Of a stretch of 64,000 nt of DNA, positions 20,503 to 28,441 are shown one piece after another. The position numbers were made by a program, and so were the translations under genes. How positions within the stretch are numbered: the stretch's first letter is position 1; each line of letters opens with the position of its first letter. Under the pieces are notes generated by a model. It had not been told where the DNA came from, searched no databases, and was given only the letters and a program-made list of their open reading frames with translations. This DNA comes from Maribacter ulvicola (GTDB lineage: Bacteria > Bacteroidota > Bacteroidia > Flavobacteriales > Flavobacteriaceae). The stretch is taken from the NCBI RefSeq assembly GCF_900155985.1, contig NZ_FTMA01000001.1:620001-684000 (forward strand), read 5' to 3'.

Positions 20503-21819
20503 ATGGATTTAAAAGATAAATTGATTTCCTCTTTTATGGCGTTTGAGAACAACGTGGATGTTGAGCATCCGGTACACGATGTTCGTATGGCGGCTATAAA
20601 AAACTTTGAGGAAAAAGGGTTTCCTTCTAAAAAGGAAGAGGCTTGGAAGTATACGTCATTAAATAATATTCAGAAAATAGATTTCAGCATATTCCCAAAA
20701 GAGGACAATGCGTTGGAATATAAAGATGTAAAACGCTATTTTATTCACGAGATCGATACGTATAAGATTGTTTTCGTTGATGGTATTTACAGCTCTTACT
20801 TATCTGAGACTACACATGATGGCGTAGATATTTGCTTAATGAGTGCTGCGCTTACAAAGCCAATGTACAAGCAGGTAATTGATGTGTATTTTAATAAAAT
20901 AGCATCTAAGGATGAGTCGTTAACGTCATTAAACACTGCATTTAGTAGAGAAGGGGCATATATCTACATTCCGCAGAATAAAATGCCTAAAAAACCAATT
21001 GAGATTTTACATTTCTCTACCGGTAATGAGGCTTCTTTATTATTACAACCAAGAAATTTAATTGTTGTAGAAGAAAATGCCGAGGTTCAGATTATTGAAC
21101 GCCACCAAAGTTTAACTACAAATGAAGTGCTTACTAATGCAGTTACCGAGATATTCGCTGCAAAGAGTGCTATCGTAGATTTCTATAAAATACAAAATGA
21201 TGCTCCTACGGCTTCATTGATAGATAACACCTACATTGACCAGAAAGATAAAAGTCATGTTAAGGTTCATACGTTCTCTTTTGGCGGTAAATTGACCCGT
21301 AACAACCTTAATTTCTATCAAAATGGGGAGTTCATAGACTCTACCATGAAAGGTGTTACTATTTTAGGAGAAAAGCAGCATGTAGATCATCATACTTTAG
21401 TGCATCATATTGAGCCTAACTGTGAAAGTCATCAAGATTACAAAGGTATTTATGGAGATAGTTCTACGGGTGTTTTTAACGGTAAGATCATCGTTGATAA
21501 AATAGCGCAGAAAACAAATGCTTTTCAGCAGAACAATAATATATTGATCAGTGATAAGGCTAGCATCAATACAAAACCGCAATTAGAGATTTTTGCAGAT
21601 GATGTAAAATGTTCTCACGGTTGTACCATTGGCCAGTTAGATGAAGATGCGTTGTTCTACCTACAATCTAGAGGTATTCCACAGAAAGAAGCAAGAGCAT
21701 TATTAATGTATGCCTTTGCAAACAACGTATTGTCCTCTGTTCGTATTCCTGAACTAAAGACTAGAATAAATAAATTGATTGCTAAGAAACTAGGGGTAAA
21801 CCTTGGGTTTGATTTGTAA
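20503..21819 (+). CDS. sufD: Fe-S cluster assembly protein SufD
   Basis: A 438-residue SufB paralog, the third part of the SufBC2D scaffold. Early residues include the family feature FPSKKEEAWKYTSLNN. The beta-helical core contains GEKQHVDHHTLVHHIEPNCES, and the C-terminal helical region contains KCSHGCTIGQLDEDALFYLQ, which holds the conserved histidine proposed to help bind the cluster. It ends the first suf transcript, followed 25 bases later by a strong terminator. Confidence 0.95.
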   Translation: MDLKDKLISSFMAFENNVDVEHPVHDVRMAAIKNFEEKGFPSKKEEAWKYTSLNNIQKIDFSIFPKEDNALEYKDVKRYFIHEIDTYKIVFVDGIYSSYLSETTHDGVDICLMSAALTKPMYKQVIDVYFNKIASKDESLTSLNTAFSREGAYIYIPQNKMPKKPIEILHFSTGNEASLLLQPRNLIVVEENAEVQIIERHQSLTTNEVLTNAVTEIFAAKSAIVDFYKIQNDAPTASLIDNTYIDQKDKSHVKVHTFSFGGKLTRNNLNFYQNGEFIDSTMKGVTILGEKQHVDHHTLVHHIEPNCESHQDYKGIYGDSSTGVFNGKIIVDKIAQKTNAFQQNNNILISDKASINTKPQLEIFADDVKCSHGCTIGQLDEDALFYLQSRGIPQKEARALLMYAFANNVLSSVRIPELKTRINKLIAKKLGVNLGFDL

Positions 21820-21844
21820 GATATTTTAAGTGAGAGATGTATAT

Positions 21845-21880
21845 AAAGGATAGTTATTTAGATAGCTATCCTTTTTTATT
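21845..21880 (+). terminator. Terminator between sufD and sufS
   Basis: A 9-bp perfect stem, AAAGGATAG (21845-21853) with CTATCCTTT (21866-21874), is followed by a T-rich run to 21877 and beyond. It is a typical intrinsic terminator that separates sufABCD from sufS. Confidence 0.85.
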
Positions 21881-21935
21881 TTAATCCGATGTAGAAGTAA
21901 ATTAGAATTCAATAATATTTGTTTTCATTATCGGG

Positions 21936-21943
21936 TATCTTTG
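21936..21943 (+). promoter_or_regulatory. Candidate -7 box of sufS
   Basis: TATCTTTG matches TAnnTTTG exactly, 18 bases before the ATG at 21962. A TTTG at 21918-21921 is present, but its spacing (14 bases) is shorter than usual. The box overlaps a TTG at 21941 that could be mistaken for a start codon. Confidence 0.5.
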
Positions 21944-21961
21944 TATATAAGAAGATTGACT

Positions 21962-23176
21962 ATGTTAGATATTAAAAAAATAAGAGAAGATTTTCCAATT
22001 CTAAAGCGCGAGGTAAATGGTAAGCCATTGGTCTATTTGGACAATGCCGCTACATCGCAAACTCCGCAGCAGGTAATAGATGCTATTGTAGATTATTATC
22101 AGAACTACAATGCCAATATTCACCGTGGGGTGCATACGCTTTCTCAAGAGGCTACGGATAAATACGAGCAGGCTAGAATTAAGATTCAAAAGCATTTCAA
22201 TGCCGCTAAATCTTATGAGATTATTTATACTTCTGGTACTACCCATAGTATAAATCTTGTTGCCAACGGATTCTCTGCTTTGATTAAGGAAGGAGATGAG
22301 GTTTTGGTATCTGCAATGGAACATCATTCTAATATTGTACCGTGGCAAATGCTATGTGAGCGTACAGGTGCTGTTTTAAAAGTAATTCCCATGAATGAAG
22401 AAGGTGAATTACGTATAGATGTTTATGATGAGCTTCTTGGTGATAAAACAAAATTGGTTTTCTGTAATCACATTTCAAATGCTTTAGGTACTATTAATCC
22501 TATTGAAGAAATCATTGAAAAGGCGCATGAGGTTGGTGCTGCAGTTTTAATTGATGGAGCGCAAGCCGCTCCGCATTTAGTGGCCGATGTACAGGCTTTA
22601 GATGTTGATTTTTATACCTGTTCCGCTCATAAAATATGTGGACCAACGGGTGTTGGTATGTTATATGGTAAAGAGGAGTGGTTAAATAAATTACCACCGT
22701 ACCAGGGTGGTGGTGAAATGATAGCTGAGGTTACTTTTGAGAAAACGACCTATGCAGATCTGCCTCATAAATTTGAAGCTGGTACACCAAATATCTGTGG
22801 TGGTATCGCTTTTGGTGCTGCACTAGATTATATGAATGCTATTGGCTTTGAGGAAATTGCCAAGTACGAGCATGAGTTATTAGCATATGCTACACAAGAG
22901 TTATTAAAAATAGACGGACTCAAAATTTACGGGACGGCAGAAAATAAAACTTCTGTTATTTCATTTAATATAGAAGGCGTTCACCCATATGATATGGGTA
23001 GTATTTTAGATAAGCTGGGTATTGCGGTACGTACAGGGCACCATTGTGCGCAACCTATAATGGACTTTTTTAAAATACCGGGTACCGTACGTGCTAGTTT
23101 TGCTTTTTACAATACAAGGGAAGAGGTAGATGTACTTATCGCTGGTGTGTTAAAAGCTAAAAGCATGTTATTGTAA
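21962..23176 (+). CDS. sufS: Cysteine desulfurase SufS
   Basis: A 404-residue PLP enzyme (group II desulfurase) that takes sulfur from cysteine and hands it to SufE. I choose the ATG at 21962 (MLDIKKIRED) because the longer frame would begin at a TTG inside the -7 promoter box. The PLP lysine is Lys224 in SAHKICGPTG. Other signatures are NAATSQTP near residue 28, HRGVHTLSQEA near 54, MEHHSNIVPW near 119 and the active cysteine in RTGHHCAQP close to residue 360. It heads the second suf transcript. Confidence 0.95.
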   Translation: MLDIKKIREDFPILKREVNGKPLVYLDNAATSQTPQQVIDAIVDYYQNYNANIHRGVHTLSQEATDKYEQARIKIQKHFNAAKSYEIIYTSGTTHSINLVANGFSALIKEGDEVLVSAMEHHSNIVPWQMLCERTGAVLKVIPMNEEGELRIDVYDELLGDKTKLVFCNHISNALGTINPIEEIIEKAHEVGAAVLIDGAQAAPHLVADVQALDVDFYTCSAHKICGPTGVGMLYGKEEWLNKLPPYQGGGEMIAEVTFEKTTYADLPHKFEAGTPNICGGIAFGAALDYMNAIGFEEIAKYEHELLAYATQELLKIDGLKIYGTAENKTSVISFNIEGVHPYDMGSILDKLGIAVRTGHHCAQPIMDFFKIPGTVRASFAFYNTREEVDVLIAGVLKAKSMLL

Positions 23177-23203
23177 CACAAAGTTTCACAGGTAATGTTA
23201 AGG

Positions 23204-23235
23204 TTTGAAATCCTTCAATTGTTATCGTATTTTTG
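23204..23235 (+). promoter_or_regulatory. Candidate promoter of sufE
   Basis: TTTG at 23204-23207, a 20-base spacer and TATTTTTG at 23228-23235 give a full Bacteroidetes -33/-7 promoter, 14 bases before the sufE ATG. It suggests that sufE and the genes after it can be transcribed apart from sufS. Confidence 0.6.
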
Positions 23236-23249
23236 CATAAAATAAAGCA

Positions 23250-23675
23250 ATGGAAATTAAAGAGATACAAGAAGAGATTATAGACGAATTTTCCATGTTC
23301 GATGATTGGATGCAACGGTATGAGTATATGATCGAATTGGGGAAGTCGTTACCATTGATCAAAGAAGAATTTAAGACAGATGATAACATTATTAAAGGTT
23401 GTCAAAGTAAGGTTTGGGTTCATGCCGAACTAGAAGAGAACAAATTAGTTTTTACGGCAGATAGCGATGCTATTATAACCAAAGGTATTATTGCCATTCT
23501 AATACGTGCTTTTAGTAACCAGAAACCACAAGATATTTTAGATGCTGATACGCAGTTTATTGATGAAATTGGACTAAAAGAGCATTTATCGCCTACGCGG
23601 GCAAACGGTTTGGTAAGTATGATCAAACAATTAAAGTTATACGCAGTAGCGTATCAAACACAAATTGAAGACTAG
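23250..23675 (+). CDS. sufE: Sulfur acceptor protein SufE
   Basis: A 141-residue sulfur shuttle that stimulates SufS and delivers persulfide to SufB. The acceptor cysteine is Cys51 in NIIKGCQSKVWV, and the fold-typical GIIAILIRAFSNQKPQDIL stretch and the C-terminal TRANGLVSMIKQLK helix are present. Length is normal. It lies 73 bases after sufS and 6 bases before the DUF59 gene. Confidence 0.95.
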   Translation: MEIKEIQEEIIDEFSMFDDWMQRYEYMIELGKSLPLIKEEFKTDDNIIKGCQSKVWVHAELEENKLVFTADSDAIITKGIIAILIRAFSNQKPQDILDADTQFIDEIGLKEHLSPTRANGLVSMIKQLKLYAVAYQTQIED

Positions 23676-23681
23676 AAGATT

Positions 23682-24014
23682 ATGAGTGATGAAAATATAG
23701 CTGAGGACAGCGCAGAATTAGGAGAGAAAATCGTTAAGATTTTAAAGACTATCTATGATCCAGAAATTCCTGTAGATATCTATGAATTAGGGTTGATCTA
23801 TGATGTTTTGGTGAATGAAGATAATGAGGTAAAGATTTTAATGACGCTTACATCTCCAAACTGCCCTGTAGCTGAAAGTTTACCTGCAGAAGTAGAAGAG
23901 AAGGTAAAGTCTTTGGACGCTATCAAAGATGCTGAAGTAGAAATTACTTTTGATCCTCCGTGGACACAAGATTTAATGAGCGAAGAAGCAAAATTAGAAT
24001 TAGGCCTTCTTTAA
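23682..24014 (+). CDS. SUF-associated DUF59/MIP18 family protein
   Basis: A 110-residue protein of the DUF59 (MIP18/PaaD/SufT-like) family, linked to Fe-S cluster delivery or maturation. The family pattern is clear: TIYDPEIPVDIYELGLIYDV followed by MTLTSPNCPVAESLP with the conserved Cys61 and ITFDPPWTQDLMSEEAK near the end. Its position directly after sufE fits a role as a late-acting assembly factor. In Bacteroidetes this gene is often simply annotated as SUF system Fe-S cluster assembly protein. Confidence 0.9.
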   Translation: MSDENIAEDSAELGEKIVKILKTIYDPEIPVDIYELGLIYDVLVNEDNEVKILMTLTSPNCPVAESLPAEVEEKVKSLDAIKDAEVEITFDPPWTQDLMSEEAKLELGLL

Positions 24015-24050
24015 AAATCAAAATTTCATGCCGATTTAAAAGATGCTATT

Positions 24051-24557
24051 ATGCAAGATGAAATCGTAAATAAGGTTGCCCAGAGCAAACTGATTACTTT
24101 TAACCTAGAAGACTATTATCCAAAGGGAGAAAGAGTAGTGTTAGATATTAAAGATTGGCTTTTTGAAGGATTTATACTAAAGGAAAAAGAATTCAGGGCT
24201 TTTGTAGACGCTCATGACTGGTCTCAATATGAAGGCGCTTATGTGGCTATGCAATGTTCTACCGATGCCATTGTACCGGGCTGGGCTTATTTATTGTTAA
24301 GTGTAAAGCTAAGCGGTATTGCTAAAAAGGCAATTCAAGGGAGTTTGGTAGATTTGGAATCTAGTATTTACCAATCTATTATTGAAGATATAGACGTTTC
24401 CGAATACCAAGATAAGTTGATTATAATAAAAGGATGTAGTAAAAAACCTGTGCCTACCAATGCATATCTGTTTCTTGCAGAGCGTTTAAAGCCGGTTGCA
24501 AAGTCTATTATGTATGGGGAAGCGTGCTCATCTGTGCCGCTATACAAAAGAAAATAA
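24051..24557 (+). CDS. DUF2480 family protein
   Basis: A 168-residue soluble protein of a family found mainly in Bacteroidetes next to suf genes. Notable features are LDIKDWLFEGFILKEKEFR, the AMQCSTDAIVPGWAYLLL segment with a cysteine, and two more cysteines (IIIKGCSKKPVP and GEACSSVPLYK). The conserved cysteines and the suf context hint at an Fe-S or sulfur-related role, but that is inference; the family has no established function. It lies 36 bases after the DUF59 gene. Confidence 0.85.
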   Translation: MQDEIVNKVAQSKLITFNLEDYYPKGERVVLDIKDWLFEGFILKEKEFRAFVDAHDWSQYEGAYVAMQCSTDAIVPGWAYLLLSVKLSGIAKKAIQGSLVDLESSIYQSIIEDIDVSEYQDKLIIIKGCSKKPVPTNAYLFLAERLKPVAKSIMYGEACSSVPLYKRK

Positions 24558-24591
24558 CATAATCGAATTTATAGAAGTTGTGCAGTATTAC

Positions 24592-24599
24592 TACCTTTG
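24592..24599 (+). promoter_or_regulatory. Candidate -7 box of the DUF3078 gene
   Basis: TACCTTTG matches TAnnTTTG exactly, 30 bases upstream of the ATG at 24630. No well-spaced TTG was found upstream. Confidence 0.4.
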
Positions 24600-24629
24600 C
24601 GCCACTATAAACTATAAACATTAAGTATT

Positions 24630-25550
24630 ATGAAGAAAATTGTATTAACGCTAGCATTTGCGTTTGTTGCAGTGGTTGGTTTTTCTCAAACAGAAGAGGA
24701 ATTAAAAGGTCAATTAAGTGCAACTAAAGATTCTATCGCCGCTATTAAAGGAAGGGCGGACGCTATTAAGAGTAAAATAGATGCATTGCCAGGTTGGAAA
24801 AAAGGAGCGTTTGGTACTATAGGTGCTAACTTAAGTAGCTTTAATAATTGGTACGGTCAAGGTACTCCAGACTTGGCTTCCGGTAACATAGGTATAACAG
24901 TCAATGCTTTTGCTAATTTGAACGAAGAGAAATTCTTTTGGAGGAATTCTGGAAACATTAATTTAGGCTGGGTAAAGTTCGATGATAAGAACGATGATAC
25001 CGATGATGATAGCTTTAAAAAAGGAACTGATGTATTTAGTATTACATCACTTTACGGTAGAAAGCTTGGCAAGAACTGGGCTGTTTCAGGTTTAGCTGAA
25101 TATAGAACTACAATTCTAGATAACTTTAACGACCCTGGTTATCTTGACTTAGGTGTTGGTGCAACTTGGACGCCTATTACAGATTTAGTAGTGGTCATTC
25201 ATCCATTAAACTATAATTTCGTATTCAGTGATAATGATACAGTTTTCGAATCTTCTTTAGGTGCTAAAATTGTTGCTGATTATACTAAGAAATTTGGTGC
25301 GGTTAATTTTAAAACGAATCTTTCTATGTTTCAAAGCTACAAAAGCGGTGACTTTTCTAACCTAACATGGATCAATTCCTTTGGCTATACTTTGTGGAAC
25401 GGTATTGGTTTAGGTTTTGAATTTGGTTTACGTGATAATAAACAAGAAGCTTTAAACTTTGCTTTGGTAGATACACCTACCGAAACATTTGATACGGTTG
25501 ACAATAAGTTACAGACATACTTCTTAGTTGGTCTTAACTATGCTTTCTAA
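24630..25550 (+). CDS. DUF3078 outer-membrane beta-barrel protein
   Basis: A 306-residue exported protein with a signal peptide (MKKIVLTLAFAFVAVVGFSQ), a short coiled-coil-prone stretch (EEELKGQLSATKDSIAAIKG) and a long run of alternating hydrophobic residues ending in LQTYFLVGLNYAF, the terminal aromatic typical of outer-membrane barrels. WKKGAFGTIGANLSSFNNW is the family start. Function unknown; DUF3078 proteins are frequent in Bacteroidetes. It ends the suf region and is followed by a strong hairpin. Confidence 0.85.
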   Translation: MKKIVLTLAFAFVAVVGFSQTEEELKGQLSATKDSIAAIKGRADAIKSKIDALPGWKKGAFGTIGANLSSFNNWYGQGTPDLASGNIGITVNAFANLNEEKFFWRNSGNINLGWVKFDDKNDDTDDDSFKKGTDVFSITSLYGRKLGKNWAVSGLAEYRTTILDNFNDPGYLDLGVGATWTPITDLVVVIHPLNYNFVFSDNDTVFESSLGAKIVADYTKKFGAVNFKTNLSMFQSYKSGDFSNLTWINSFGYTLWNGIGLGFEFGLRDNKQEALNFALVDTPTETFDTVDNKLQTYFLVGLNYAF

Positions 25551-25581
25551 GTTGTAGCATAAAATATACAAGATTGGTAAA

Positions 25582-25611
25582 AAGAAAGCCCTCTATTTAG
25601 AGGGCTTTCTT
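25582..25611 (+). terminator. Terminator after the DUF3078 gene
   Basis: A 13-bp perfect stem (25582-25594 with 25599-25611) around an ATTT loop, with pyrimidine-rich CTTTCTT on its 3' arm, 31 bases beyond the stop codon. There is no long T run after the stem on the plus strand, but TTTTA follows on the minus strand, so it may act in both directions. Confidence 0.75.
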
Positions 25612-25924
25612 CGGTTAAGTAATTATCGTAAAATTTGGGATTTTACTTGATAATCAAGATTTTAATGTTCCAAGGTTTGCGTCGAAATCTATATAGAACT
25701 TTCAATTCAATACGTTGCGGGTTTACCGCAAGGTTGTTTACTTTTTAGTGTTCGTAAGTTACATATCAATTTGGGGTCAACACATCTCTTAAGTACATTG
25801 TAAAATTAATGCATATGTTCTTGTAGCATACAATTTATGTTGTGAATACAACCTAGGTTGTGGTGAGAATTACCATTGGCATAATTTCATCGATGAATTG
25901 CATCAATTCAATTATAATTGGTAT
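25612..25924. other. Intergenic region between convergent genes, with a palindrome
   Basis: 313 bases without coding signs. It contains a 14-base perfect palindrome ACAACCTAGGTTGT at 25848-25861 and a short ATCAATTCAATTATAATTGG AT-rich stretch just after the hflX end. I see no gene. Confidence 0.5.
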
Positions 25925-27136
25925 TTAATACTCGTCTAAATGCTCTGGATAAAGAAAGTTGTTATATGGAAAACGTGTAACGTGAATATCTCTTACCTCA
26001 TCATAAACACGTTTTCTAAATTCGTCTAAATTTTCTTTGTTTAAAGCGGAAATAAAAATAGCACGGTCTCCCACTTTTTCCATCCAAGTCTGTTTCCAAT
26101 CATTAATGGTAAAATGTCTTCCGGTACGTTCGGTAACTAAATCATCATCATCAATAGTTTCGTGTTCGTATTGATCGATCTTATTAAAGATCATGATGCT
26201 TTTTTTATCTGAACTTTTAATTTCTGATAATATCTGATTTACAGATGCTATATGTTCTTCAAACTGAGGATGAGAGATGTCTACTACGTGTAATAATAAA
26301 TCTGCCTCCCGCACTTCATCTAAAGTGCTTTTAAAACTTTCCACTAATTGCGTAGGTAGTTTTCTAATGAATCCTACGGTATCACTTAACAAGAATGGTA
26401 AATTACCTATTACCACCTTTCTCACTGTAGTATCTAGTGTAGCAAACAGTTTGTTCTCGGCGAAAACATCACTCTTACTTATTACGTTCATTAGGGTAGA
26501 CTTACCAACATTGGTGTATCCAACCAAAGCCACACGAACTAAAGCACCACGGTTACCTCTTTGGGTTTCCATTTGGCGATCAATTTTTTTCAGCTTCTTT
26601 TTAAGTAAGGTAATACGATCACGTACAATACGTCTATCTGTTTCAATTTCCGTTTCTCCAGGTCCACGCATACCAATCCCCCCTTTTTGTCGCTCTAGGT
26701 GTGTCCATAATCCGGTTAGTCTTGGTAGCAGGTATTCGTATTGCGCAAGTTCAACCTGTGTTCTGGCATAACTTGTTTGTGCGCGTTGTGCAAAGATGTC
26801 CAATATTAACGAGGTACGATCAATTATTTTACATTGCAATTGTTTTTCAATATTACGTTGTTGACCAGGGGTAAGCTCATCATCAAAAATAACAGAACCT
26901 ATTTTGTGCTGCTCTACGTAACGTTCTACCTCTTCCATTTTACCACTTCCTATGAGGGTCTTTGGGTTGGGCACGTCCATACGTTGAACAAACCGTTTGG
27001 TAACTTTACCACCTGCCGTATAAGTAAGGAACTCTAGTTCATCTAGATACTCACTTACTTTATCTTCATTTTGCTCCTTATTGATAACACCAATAAGAAC
27101 CGCTTTCTCATAATCTATACTTTTCTTTTCTATCAT
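25925..27136 (-). CDS. hflX: GTPase HflX
   Basis: A 403-residue ribosome-associated GTPase that splits or rescues stalled ribosomes under stress. I use the ATG at 27136 (MIEKKSIDYEKAVLIGV); the longer frame from 27163 starts upstream of a TAATTTTG box. The N-terminal HflX domain includes TLIGSGKMEE and the linker carries the diagnostic GGIGMRGPGETEIETDRR. The G domain has GYTNVGKSTLMN (G1), a TLDTT switch, DTVGFI (G3) and NKID (G4). Length and motif order are normal. Confidence 0.95.
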   Translation of the reverse strand: MIEKKSIDYEKAVLIGVINKEQNEDKVSEYLDELEFLTYTAGGKVTKRFVQRMDVPNPKTLIGSGKMEEVERYVEQHKIGSVIFDDELTPGQQRNIEKQLQCKIIDRTSLILDIFAQRAQTSYARTQVELAQYEYLLPRLTGLWTHLERQKGGIGMRGPGETEIETDRRIVRDRITLLKKKLKKIDRQMETQRGNRGALVRVALVGYTNVGKSTLMNVISKSDVFAENKLFATLDTTVRKVVIGNLPFLLSDTVGFIRKLPTQLVESFKSTLDEVREADLLLHVVDISHPQFEEHIASVNQILSEIKSSDKKSIMIFNKIDQYEHETIDDDDLVTERTGRHFTINDWKQTWMEKVGDRAIFISALNKENLDEFRKRVYDEVRDIHVTRFPYNNFLYPEHLDEY

Positions 27137-27150
27137 AATACCGTAAAGTG

Positions 27151-27158
27151 CAAAATTA
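27151..27158 (-). promoter_or_regulatory. Candidate -7 box of hflX
   Basis: On the minus strand TAATTTTG matches TAnnTTTG and ends 14 bases before the ATG at 27136. The expected -33 TTG is not seen. The site argues for the shorter hflX start. Confidence 0.35.
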
Positions 27159-27300
27159 AGCAATTACCGATAAGCTATTTCGTATTTTTATTGACTTGAT
27201 AATAGAGTTTACATACGCTCAAGAATTTTTGGATCGTTCAAGTTATTTGTCCAGAACTCCTTATAGATGTGCTTTTATGTAATTACCATTAAAAATATTC

Positions 27301-28278
27301 ATGCGATTTCCATTCTTTAAAAAAAAGTCAAAAAAACAACGCTATACGGTTGCGTTTTACAATTTAGAAAATCTATTTGATCCAGAACGTAATACTAAGA
27401 TTTTGGACAAAGATTATACACCAAATGGAACAAAAAAATGGACGGTAGAAAGATATCAACGTAAATTGAATAAACTTTCTAAGACTATTGTTAAGATTGG
27501 CGCAGAAGATCATCCCTATCCTCCGGCATTAATAGGGGTGGCTGAAGCTGAAAATAATAGTGTTTTTAAAGCATTGTTAGATACGGATGCTTTAGATGAT
27601 TTGGATTATGGCTTTGTACATTACGATTCGCCCGATGAACGAGGTATAGATACAGGTCTCATTTATCGAAAAAAGTTTTTTAATGTATTGCACTCAGAGC
27701 CATTTACACTATTGGTCGATAATGCTGGTGGAGTTAGAGATACTACAAGAGATATTCTATATGTAAAGGGTGAATTAAATAAGGAATTAGTTCATGTGTT
27801 TGTAAATCATTGGCCGTCTAGAAGAGATGGTGGTGTAGAGACAGAGTACAAACGGGTTATTGCCGCAAACGAGATTGTTCAGAAAATTGAAATAATCAAA
27901 GAAACCGAACTAGATCCCAATATTATTGTCATGGGCGATTTCAACGATGACCCTTCCTCAAAAAGTATGCAGATTTTAAAAGATGATGCCTCTCTGTTTA
28001 ATCCGTTTGAAACGTTGCATATACCACATAGTAAAGGATCTTCTGTTTATGGTAATAAATGGAATATGTTTGATCAAATTTTGGTGTCCAATTCTTTTTT
28101 TAACTACCAGAAGAATACACATAGTTTTGATAGTGCTGCTGTTTACGATCACACATCCTTGAAGGAGAAAAAGGGGAAATATAAAGGTTCCCCCTACAGG
28201 ACTTTTGTCTCTGATCGGTATTTGGGCGGGTATAGCGATCATTTTCCGGTATATACTATGTTTTCTTTTAATTCTTAA
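27301..28278 (+). CDS. Endonuclease/exonuclease/phosphatase family protein
   Basis: A 325-residue member of the EEP (DNase I-like) superfamily. Motifs in order: FYNLENLFDPERN near residue 20 with the metal-binding asparagine, IGVAEAENNSVF, DERGIDTGLIYRKKFF, FVNHWPSRRDGG, IVMGDFNDDPSSKS and GGYSDHFPVYTMF with the catalytic histidine at the end. No signal peptide is seen; the start is lysine-rich. Substrate could be nucleic acid or a phosphoester lipid/sugar; it cannot be settled here. It is monocistronic. Confidence 0.88.
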   Translation: MRFPFFKKKSKKQRYTVAFYNLENLFDPERNTKILDKDYTPNGTKKWTVERYQRKLNKLSKTIVKIGAEDHPYPPALIGVAEAENNSVFKALLDTDALDDLDYGFVHYDSPDERGIDTGLIYRKKFFNVLHSEPFTLLVDNAGGVRDTTRDILYVKGELNKELVHVFVNHWPSRRDGGVETEYKRVIAANEIVQKIEIIKETELDPNIIVMGDFNDDPSSKSMQILKDDASLFNPFETLHIPHSKGSSVYGNKWNMFDQILVSNSFFNYQKNTHSFDSAAVYDHTSLKEKKGKYKGSPYRTFVSDRYLGGYSDHFPVYTMFSFNS

Positions 28279-28403
28279 AAGCCTTTTAATAGAAAGAAAA
28301 ATCCTACACATCATAAATTGATGTTTTCACAACAGGTTCAACGTAATGTCTAGGTAATTCATCGAATAAAAGTGTTCATTCATCGAACCCTTCGTTTGGT
28401 TTA

Positions 28404-28411
28404 TATATTTG
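28404..28411 (+). promoter_or_regulatory. Candidate -7 box of the S8 protease gene
   Basis: TATATTTG, an exact TAnnTTTG match, 30 bases before the ATG at 28442. A TTTG only 5 bases upstream is too close to serve as the -33 box. Confidence 0.4.
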
Positions 28412-28441
28412 TAGTCCAAATCTTACAATCATAACCAAGCG

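Noticed and set aside
21941-21961. TTG start for a longer SufS
   Set aside because: The TTG lies within the TATCTTTG promoter box; the ATG at 21962 gives the normal SufS N-terminus.
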